NCBI GenBank assembly: GCA_030052745.1 | Contig: JANBVO010000055.1 | Span: 1-64,000, forward strand | From: Pleurostoma richardsiae | Taxonomy: Eukaryota > Ascomycota > Sordariomycetes > Calosphaeriales > Pleurostomataceae | Direction of reading: 5' to 3' | Length of the DNA stretch: 64,000 bases | Part shown: positions 55,708-64,000 of the stretch, piece after piece | Position numbering within the stretch: position 1 is the stretch's first letter | Layout: each line of letters opens with the position of its first letter | Translations under genes and position numbers: made by a program | The notes under the pieces: generated by a model | The model's input: the letters and a program-made list of their open reading frames with translations, nothing else | Databases searched by the model: none | What the model was told of the DNA's origin: nothing

Positions 55708-56090
55708 TCACTTCCGTTTCGTAGGTCCCTGCATCTGGTCCTTGAACCTCATCAGGTGGTAATTGATCGTGTTCTTCTTCGTGGTGGGTGCCTTCGGCCC
55801 GTCCATGCAATTCCGCAGCGCTTGTTCAACTGTTGCGCAACCCGCGGCGCTGTATCCGGCGGAGGCCCAACATGCTAGCGGAAAGCGGTGTCAGTGGCGC
55901 CGGGGAAGGCCGTTGGAATAGGATGCGGCGCGGTAGTGAGGGACAGGAAGGGCCGCAATGCTGGGATTAAGCACTTACCTAGGACGGAGGACATGATCTG
56001 CACACAGGGATTTGCCTCGACCTTGTTGGGATTGCGGACGCGCAGCACCTTGAGAGGCGGCAGGCGCATAGGCTTCTTGCCGGGCGACAT
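55708..56090 (-). CDS. mrp10: Mitochondrial small-subunit ribosomal protein Mrp10 (mS37, twin CX9C)
   Basis: Proposed exons are 56090-55979 and 55874-55708, with a 104-bp intron (92 aa). The product begins MSPGKKPMRLPPLKVLRVR and continues NPNKVEANPC. Across the junction it gives the first CX9C pair (C-VQIMSSVLA-C), and the second is C-ATVEQALRN-C. It continues with MDGPKAPTTKKNTINYHL and ends GPTKRK. This matches Mrp10/CHCHD1, a small basic protein of the mitochondrial ribosome small subunit. Its twin CX9C motif is oxidised by the Mia40 relay during import in yeast. Length equals the family norm. Exon 1 ends VQIMSSVL-G in unspliced reading, where a spurious longer frame continues. It is divergent from the large disordered-protein gene. 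Confidence 0.92.
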
Positions 56091-56604
56091 GGTGCAGGAT
56101 GGTCTTGACGGGCGTCTGTCTCGTGTCGTCGCACGTCCCAACGATGCATGCATAGGTTTGAGAGACCCTTCGAGCTTCCTCGGGAGTTTGAAGGTTTTTG
56201 AGGTCACGTGCGACGGCGCTATCTTATCGGTGTTGCTCGATGTCCGGCCGCCATTCGCCAAGAGCGCGCTAGACCTACCTCGACTAGTGCCAGATTAAAC
56301 GAGGTTTCATTGGACGGGAGCTCTCAAATGTCAACAACAGCGTGCACTCTTGTCTCACCAGCGACCGTCGCGGCCGGCCACCGACTCCATCCCGTACCTA
56401 CCTACATTTCAATGCATTTGTCGCCAGACGAGACGCGTGCCACCCCCGACCCGACGCCTTCGACAAGGACGCACCATAACTCCCGTAATTCGCCTCTCCA
56501 TACCATACCAGATCCTGCGCTACAAATTTTCAGAAACAGAGCAATTACATGCATTATTGCAGCAGCATCATACATCAGCTCGTGGTTGTTTACCTTCCGA
56601 TCCT
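56091..56604. other. Divergent promoter region, mrp10 / large protein
   Basis: This 514-bp stretch lies between divergent genes. An in-frame open region precedes the large gene's chosen ATG but starts with no ATG, and appears random in composition. CGTACCTACCTACATT near 56394-56409 resembles the TACC-unit repeats elsewhere in the window. Confidence 0.45.
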
Positions 56605-59600
56605 ATGCGGTTGACGTCCCCCGCCGACCCCTTCGCCGGGGCTGCCCGCCGACCGGAGCCGGACACAGCCCTCTGGAAGCCTGCAAGGTATGAGCCCACT
56701 TCGCTGGCCACAGCACGCGAGCTCGAAGCCGCTCTGCAGTCTAGATCTCCTTTTCTGACACGAATCTCTCGGGGGACGAATAGGCCGCCCATCACATCCT
56801 CGAGCTTCCTTCCGCCGCCCCTACCGCACCCGAAACCGTGGCATCGCGTCTTGGTCCCGTCCTCGCATGCACGCGCCAACCAACGAAGAGTGTGGAAACG
56901 CATCGGTGGTCTCGCTAGGCCCGTCGGAGATGATAGCGCGGCTTTCGTCGAGCTTGCTGCCCAAGGACAAGGCGCGAGGAAACGTGCAAGAACGATGCGC
57001 TTTGTGCGGTCCCTAGCGGACGTGAAATGGGACAGCCGAGTCAGAGAGGCCAGAGATGGCTCGTGGGACCTTGTTGAAGCTCGGGGTGAGATGACCTACA
57101 GTGCGAGGCTCGTCGTGCATATTTAGTCGGTGAGCGTGGCTAACAGCTTGTTACAGTGTCTGTCGCGATGGCCAGGGACGAGCAACTGGAGGCCCAGGCG
57201 AGCATGTCATGCGAGACTGTTGCACGAAGGACAGCAACCTTTCCCGAGGAGAGCTTGCGATGGGTTCCGACGAAGAGACACAACAGCCGGTGGCCAATCG
57301 AGCCACCTAGAGACGACGCGCCGACGATAGCTGATTTGCAGCCTCTCAATAAGTTCGACATCCCGACGATGGACAGAGAGACCTGCGAGGACGTGATTGC
57401 CGACAAGCCAACCGAAAGCAGTCATGGCAGAAGAAAGTCCCGGCGCTTAAGTAGAAGGGTCTCTTCAGCAATTGTCGGCATGGGTGTCCAGCCGATGCTG
57501 GAGTTCCCCTTGTCTCCTGCAACGTCAACTGTTGCCTTCTCTTCGCCGATGAAGAAATCGTCGCCGACGAAAGTGTCCATGTCTCCTCTTAAGAATTTCA
57601 CGGTTTCTGCGACACCTACGAAGGTCGCCATTTCTAGCCCTTTTCGTGATGCCTCGCTAGTCAGATTGGCAAGCAAAGGGATCGTCCTCCCAGCCATTCC
57701 AGAGAATGGCTCTTCATCGCCTCATACTTCGGATCGCGCCCCCCAGCTTGTCTTCGACCAGCCGAGCCCAGAAGAACCAGACGAGCCCGAATATGAGACC
57801 AGGAGACGTGTTTCCCTCAACAATGCACGCCGAGGTGATCGGCAATCGGGTCGGGTCGCCAGGCTGCTAGCATTGGAGATACGGGAGCTTCCCAAACGTC
57901 GGCACAGCTTCCTATCCCGTGAATTTGATTCTACTAACGGCTTGGCCGGACGGAGGCATACTCTAGACCTCGTCAGCGACGGGACTGAGCAGATCAAGCT
58001 CGACGTAGCTTCTCCTAGCACGGACACGGCACCTCCTGGGAAGGGCGCGGACAAATCGGAGCCGAGCGCTTCGATAGATGCACCTCGGTCGGCTGTTGAC
58101 GTCGATGTTCGCATGAACCTCGACATATTCGGCCAGAGTCCTGTTGCGATGCGAAACGTCGCGCCGACCTCCGACACGTTGGCCGCCGGTTCCCTGGGCC
58201 GCTCTTGCGCCGAGGACGAGATCCAACCGAATTCTCCGCCTATGCCGCGTGCCGACGTCCCAGAGGTTGTCCGATATGACAGCTTGCAGAACCCATTGGG
58301 CATCAGTGACGGGGCTCGAAGAAACGAAGAGCCAATGAGGCAGGCAGCAATTCTGACCTCGTCTACCAATACCCCACCAGATTTAGGTGCAGGTCTTGGG
58401 CGAGCGCCATCGTCCGCTTCCTGGACAAACGTGGATGTTCAACCGGATCCAGCTCCTGGCCTGTTGCCAGCGCCAGCGGTTACTGTCAAGCCTTCGCCCC
58501 GTGTTACAACAATTGCGGGATTGCAACCAGGAGAAACGGCACCGGCAGAGGCTTATGGCGACAGTAGGTTACTTATCTGTAACATCCGTGAAGAAGTCAT
58601 GGGGAGGAGTCCTACCTGTTCCTCTGATCAGGCTAACCTTGACGCCACGGAGACCAGCCCAAGCACTTCGATTGTGTTGGACGAGAACTGCCCATCTCAC
58701 GCGCCTCTGGATGACGAGTGCTCAACCGAGACTGAAGAAAGCGTTTCCGATCTCATGCCGGATGATGTCTCGACGGCCATCCGCGTTGAACTCTATCATC
58801 CCACGGTGGCGATCGATATTGACGGCGAAGACTCACACTCAGAAACAGAGGAACAACAGTCCACGCAGCCTACCACTCCCAACAAGGACCTTGGTACTGC
58901 GTCAAATTCATATTCACAGAAGGGTCCAGTTTACGACCAGCATGGAGAAGCCACTTCGCGCGAGGTGTTAGAGCAGACCCCGATGATAGACAGCACCGTG
59001 GACCACGAGGTTCCACATAGTGCTTTTGCGGGACACTCTATCCCACTTAGCTCGGGAGCTCCTGATTTCTCACCTTGCGTCAGGCAGACTATGCCCAAGG
59101 GATCATCAGATTCGGCAGGATCCCTCGGCCACCATCGGCGAATAGAGAACGATAGCTTCCTTGTTACACTGAAGCTCGGGCCGGCATCCAGCGCTGCTGC
59201 CAGCATCCTCTCTGCCCATACGACAGTCGCGAAAACGGTGCCGGACAAAGAGGCGAACGGCCAGGCCTGGACCTGCTCAGAGACTCGCGCCAGTCCGATG
59301 GCAGCTTCGCAACGTATTGAAGTTGAAAGTATTCTTGTCCTGTCACCAGCAAGCAGTCCAGGCTTCAAACCCATCAACGGACATCAACGCTCCAGCAAAT
59401 CTCCGTCACCTGCCGACAAGGACAACGTGCATCAAGATGAAGACATCGTGCTACCGAAAGAAGCGGCAATGGCTGTACCTAAGGTAGAGGACGCCAGGGT
59501 TGCTATAGAGCTGGAAGCCGATGTGCCTGTTGAGGGTAGCAGAAGGCAGAGCAGCGACTCCGATACCGACCTGCTCCGTGACTTTATTACCCGCGTCCGA

Positions 59601-60866
59601 GCAGGCAAGACTGCTCAGGCAGCTGCTGCAGCTCAGTCGAGGTCGCGGCCGAAGCGCCGGTCTGGCTCGATAACATCTTGCGGTTCTCCACTTTCGAAAA
59701 ATGAAAGCAGATCGATCACGTCCGGGGAGCGCCCGCCTCTAGGTGAGAAGGACCTTAACAAGAGCCCGAGCCCCACGAAGAAGAGGAAGCTCCAAAATCC
59801 TGGGGATGTGGACTTGAGGAAGAATGAGAGACTTGGAAAGCCCGCCTTAGATGACACGTCGCCGCCCAGAACCAAGCGTCGCAGAAAACGCATGGAAGCC
59901 GAGACCGACTCGGTGTTGAGTTCTGATTTCCAGGAAGGCCAGTCCTTGACGGAGTCTGCCGGCGTCCGGAGATCGACTCGTAACAGACAGGCACGCCTCC
60001 CGGTCAAGGCCGCCACGCCTGCCACCAGTCCTGCTCTGTCCCACATTCCCGTCCGACTCGCGGGCTTGTCTGGAATGATGCAGGATGGAGACGCTGTAGC
60101 TGGGTTTACACTCACGGCCAAGACCCGCAGTGAGGAGAAGGATCTCGCGGCTGTCACTCGAGTCAACACGAGGAAGAACAAAGCCAACTCGATGCTGCCG
60201 AGCGCTGTTCTGGCCTTGCAAGCGGAGGATCCGGGTTGGAAGCTGCGGGAGTTGAAGAGCGTCTTCGAAGCGCGAGAAGCTCATGCCGTGCAAGATGACG
60301 CTGAAGGGCTCGAAATCTTGCGACCCAGGATATTGCAGAGGAAGCGAAAGGGTGTCCGATGGGCAGAGACGCTGGTCAGGTTTCAAGGTGAAGATGAGCA
60401 TGACGTTTTGTCGAACTCCAATACCCGTGCAAGTCCAGAAGGCGACGAGGGAGAGAAGGGCAGGGCGCTTCCAGAGGAAGAGGAGGTGGCCTCCGCAAAA
60501 CCAGAGTTCAAAGAGGATAATCCTCCGCCCGAGGTGGAGGTGAAGGCAGAAAGCCGTCAGGAGAAGACGACTGCGCGGAGAACGAGAGCGTCCAGGCTTC
60601 AACCCCCAAAGACGAAGAGTAGCCTTCCATCCGCGCCTGCGCCTCAGGCCCCTTCTACCTCCACAAGCTCAACTACCAATTCTTCCGCAGCGGCTCCTAA
60701 AGGGACTGCGGTTTCAAAAGCACCTACGAGGAAGCCTTCTGCGGTGCCGAGAGCTAATGCAAGCGTTGTCAGGATGGCAACGCGACGCACAAAGGTCACA
60801 ACTCTCGGTATGAGCAGCAACGGGACGCCCGCACCGAAACGGAGGACGACGAGGACAGTCTCATGA
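56605..60866 (+). CDS. Large disordered, probably nuclear protein of unknown function
   Basis: Proposed exons are 56605-57085 and 57157-60866 (1396 aa). The 71-bp intron joins WDLVEAR to VSVAMARDEQLE. I do not recognise the family. The N-terminal 160 residues are the most ordered-looking (ARYEPTSLATARELEAALQSRSPFLTRISRG; RFVRSLADVKWDSRVREA). The centre is Ser/Pro/Glu-rich and low in hydrophobic residues. It holds several S-P-x-K/R-like sites (SPMKKSSPTK, SPLKN, SPTKKRK), typical of CDK targets. Basic NLS-like clusters include SPTKKRK, RTKRRRKR and QRKRKGVRW. A more conserved-looking block near residues 1160-1280 has STRNRQARLPVK, NTRKNKANSMLPSAVLAL and KRKGVRWAETLVRF. A chromatin or cell-cycle role would fit these features but is not shown. 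The start choice rests on the first in-frame ATG. Confidence 0.75.
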
Positions 60867-63800
60867 AGAGATACGGGCTGCGGAAAACTGGAATGGCATG
60901 TCCCCAAATGAGCTATATGCTGCGGGTGTTATTATCCGGTGATATGTGAACACGTTGGTAGTAGTGATGTCGTGTTTGGGCTCACCGTCACTGCCTTGCG
61001 AAAGCGGGATAGCAGGAGCACGGAGTAAGTTGGTTGACAGTCTAACAGACAAGTTGACGAGGAGTCTGTTCGATTGCTACCGCCTCAGAGCTGGTCACAG
61101 ATTCTTCAGAGTCAATTTAGATAGGTATCTTCGATGGCTAGGAGGATCACACCTCATACATGTCTTGCTTTAGCGCCTCGTGTGACTTGAGACTGTAGAT
61201 GGCTACATTTAGAGATCTCTCCACCAAACCCAGTCTTTTGACCATTGTCTCGGGTTCCTGATGATGTAAAGTTGGCGTCGACCACTTCTCAGAGCATGCA
61301 ACTCGCCTCTCGTGCGTCTGGTTCCGAACTTTAGATAGTGCTCGATGCATTACATGGTGAAGCCGCGATTGCTCTGCGCATACTGAGTCCTAACAGTTGT
61401 CTGTGGCTTGAAATCAGCACAATGCGCCGAACTGCAGTATGCAGTTCGGTATATGATCCAGTCGGACAGATCCTTAGTCGAACAAACGCCTAGTCGGACA
61501 CACGGTTACGTACCTATGGTAGGTCGCTATACTCGGTCTGTGTGTTTGGTTGTCAATACGCTGGCAGCAGTGTCGACTCTTGTATTGTACTGTTGGAATA
61601 CGCCAGAATTTTGGGCCCAGTTTGACCGCCGTCCGGTGACGTGGAAATCCCTTTTTATCAATATCGGCCCCAGCCTGTTCAGGTTGTTGGGATTGCCACA
61701 CTCTGACGCCAATTGAGGTCTCGGGTTGACCGCCTTGCCACAGTCGCGGATCTCGGCGACTTCAGCACACGGCGTCTATATCATAGAAAGGGAAGCGCCT
61801 TCGCGTCGAACTTGTGGCCTGCTACTTAAGAAACTTATCAGTATATCATCCAGTTGCCCGAACTTCAATGGCTTGCCAAATTGCTCGATACCTCTGCCAT
61901 GCGAAAGACAACTCGATGACTGGGATTAACACCCAAATCCTACACGGATGTAAAGGATGAACTCGTGGCTGCAACCCGATATTGATAAGGCCGTCTCTTT
62001 GCTGTTGAACATTCTGCCACAATATGGACACTGCAAATAGCCGTAGCAATTATGCCTGTACGCGTATGCTCCATAGATTGAGTCAACTTATAGGATTCCG
62101 CTTGCTCAAGACCTCGGTCAACGGATGATACCCCACGCGTCTTCTCGCATTAATATAGACACGTCGCCAGCAGTTAGCATATGGTGTTCCTCAGACTCTT
62201 TGCCGGCTACATGTTCCCGCCCAAGTTGTTAACAACTTAGTCGCTCAAACTGATAGATCTCTTCACGCCGTCCACTCTCAGTATTCTTTTGTCCCACTAC
62301 CAACTCAACAGTCAAGACAGGGAAATGCCGTTGCGGTTCTGAACAGACACAAATGAGTAGTCACAGTTGTGGAGCACATCGGAAGTCTCATCAACACAGC
62401 CGCAGGAGGAGAGGATAGCTCGACAGTTTCTCCCACTTGTTTTGGGGCGGGGCTTTCTCGGCCAGGTGGATCTTAGATAGACGCTACACACGTTGCTTAT
62501 GGGACACTACGGATGGCGTTTTGTGGAGTCATGGCTACTTGAGTAGTTCCGAAGGTTCCGGAATGAAGAATCGCTCTTCAAGGGATGAATATCCGGCACT
62601 CTGACGAGTTCCCATGTCTCATAATGATGATAACCGTCAGCCCTGGGAGTTACTGCTGTCTTCTAGTCTGCCCAAATCCATCTCGGAAGTTGACCAAGGC
62701 GGTAACGCAACTGAAAATGTCTTGTGGGTCCTGAAACAACCGTTGAGCCTAACTACGATGTAATCTCCGCGATGTGTGTACTATGTATGCATCTCGGCGC
62801 TTGACGCAGAGACCACCCACACCGGATTAACGGAACCAAGACACGCTGCTATTACCCCTGTTAGAGACAGAAGGGTGCTGAAGCTTGCAATGTTGTGTAC
62901 CTGGAGCAATAAAGTCCGTATGGCGAGTCAATTCTTGAGTGTTGGGGGACTTCCAACTCCGCGGTGTCCAGACTATCACGATCGGGTCGCTAACCAGTCA
63001 ATTGCCACTGACTGTTATATTTGGCCGTCACCATCGGATGTCTACTTTGTATGTCTTATATTAAATCTTCATAGAGCCGAAGTTATTCAGTTAGTGAGCG
63101 CCGCGAAAGTGTTTGCGGGATTTTGCAGACCCTACGGTTTTGCTTGTTTGATATAGGGTTAACAGCCGACTGACGCCGAACCCTCGAAGTGTATTGTGGT
63201 CGAATACGATAATTGTGAGTCGTATATCTAGGCTGACTGTAGCTCCCCATGGGAAGTCGGGTACAAATCTTTTGTAAAAGCATATAGATACATCTTCATT
63301 CAGTGTACTGCATGTTATCATATGGTGTGTAATTCACATCATAATGATGAAACCGTATGGGTGTCTTCTTGGTAAGCACCAGAGATGGGCCTTCAGAGTC
63401 TTGAATGTTGTTGTGTGAGGAATGAAGATTGGAAGGAGACTGATATGATTGTTTTAATATGATAGCATAATGTCTGTCCTTAACGCATGACGGGGCAGTA
63501 GGCAGCCCAAACCACGCATCCTGGCGATCAAAGATAGGTAGGCTAGCTGGGAACGACCCGGGCCCTTATCTTCGCTTCCATATAGAATATACCAGAGGAT
63601 GTAGCGTTTTTTTTGGGGGGGGAGAGGGGATTAGGAGGGGGCCGCAACTTTGACTGGAATAGGAGGTGCCCGAAGCGTAGCCAAGAAAGGGGTAGGCGAT
63701 GAAGTCGCCGACCACGCTGCCTGTCTACGCCGATCAATAAAAGCACTTGTTCAGGTTGATATGACTATAGCTATGACACCGAAATTGCTTTGCTTTCCGT

Positions 63801-64000
63801 TCTTAGACATGATGGCCCATGCCGACATTGGTAGAGCCATTACGTACTAATTATCTCGCGTGAATTGTACCATGAAACAGGATTAGCTTAGCTTCAGTAC
63901 TCCGTACACGTAGCTAAAGTTGGATAGCAACCCTCAGCCCCTTAGGGTAGTGACGCCTGGAACGTCCGATGGTACTCAAAATAAGGCGAAGAGCCGACTC
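60867..64000. other. Right-hand 3.1 kb, no gene recognised
   Basis: All frames here are short, overlap on both strands and lack family motifs, signal peptides or coherent splice models. A T8-G8 homopolymer junction lies at 63607-63622, followed by a G-rich stretch to about 63645. No tRNA-like TTCGA-containing arm, LTR, terminal inverted repeat or tandem array was recognised. The right edge may hold flanking DNA of a gene beyond the window. Confidence 0.5.
63607..63622 (+). repeat. T8-G8 homopolymer junction
   Basis: Eight T residues are followed directly by eight G residues, with more G-rich sequence to about 63645. It is a simple low-complexity tract, and its exact length may be affected by sequencing. 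Confidence 0.65.

Noticed and set aside
61408-61716. 102-residue frame with a hydrophobic segment near the right edge
   Set aside because: It overlaps frames on the other strand, has no motif, and no splice partner was found.

Overview
The window is genomic DNA of a filamentous ascomycete (Pezizomycotina). Genes carry short introns, mostly 49-105 bp, with GT-AG ends and CTGAC/CTAAC-like branch sites. Four Zn(II)2Cys6 or fungal-type regulators are present, with fungal transporters, a Cdc24-type RhoGEF with a PB1 end, and an F-box/WD40 protein most like Neurospora FWD-1. The dispersed TACCTAGGTAGGT motif and the FWD-1-like gene point towards Sordariomycetes; that placement is inference. About 24 protein genes are supported. 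No rRNA, tRNA, CRISPR array or intact mobile element was seen. Exon limits are my own splice models, built from splice signals, reading phase and conserved family motifs.

Left part (1-38 kb) is accessory and metabolic. It opens with a decayed fungal NTPase-type gene, a regulator lacking a zinc cluster, a monocarboxylate-type MFS transporter, a small VOC protein and an NmrA-like protein. Then come three modules. (i) Sugar module, 10.3-19.4 kb: a SUC1/InuR-like Zn(II)2Cys6 regulator, a sugar/alpha-glucoside permease, a GH32 beta-fructosidase and a GH13 alpha-glucosidase, both enzymes without a signal peptide. Three perfect CGG-N8-CGG sites lie in the two structural-gene promoters. The picture is uptake of a sucrose-like or fructo-oligosaccharide sugar followed by cleavage in the cytosol. 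(ii) Amine module, 19.7-26.2 kb: a Zn(II)2Cys6 regulator, a flavin amine oxidase and a divergent APC permease sharing a GATA-rich promoter with an 11-bp inverted repeat. (iii) Acid-catabolism module, 27.0-37.0 kb: an RraA/HMG-aldolase-like protein, a D-2-hydroxyacid dehydrogenase, an LDH2-family dehydrogenase, a Dal5-type carrier, a LigI-like amidohydrolase and a Zn(II)2Cys6 regulator. All three promoter regions driving the five structural genes carry a CCCCGG/CCGGGG motif that I did not notice in other promoters. This is the best candidate here for an undescribed regulated pathway.

Middle and right (38.4-61 kb): a ferric-reductase/NOX-like flavocytochrome, then a core-gene block: Vps60 (ESCRT-III), the F-box/WD40 protein, a class I methyltransferase, Cdc24, the mitochondrial ribosomal protein Mrp10 (a spliced twin-CX9C gene) and a large disordered, probably nuclear protein. 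The last 3.1 kb has no recognisable gene.

About a dozen introns have lengths divisible by three and no in-frame stop, so unspliced reading gives plausible but wrong, longer proteins. Splicing matters for nearly every gene here.
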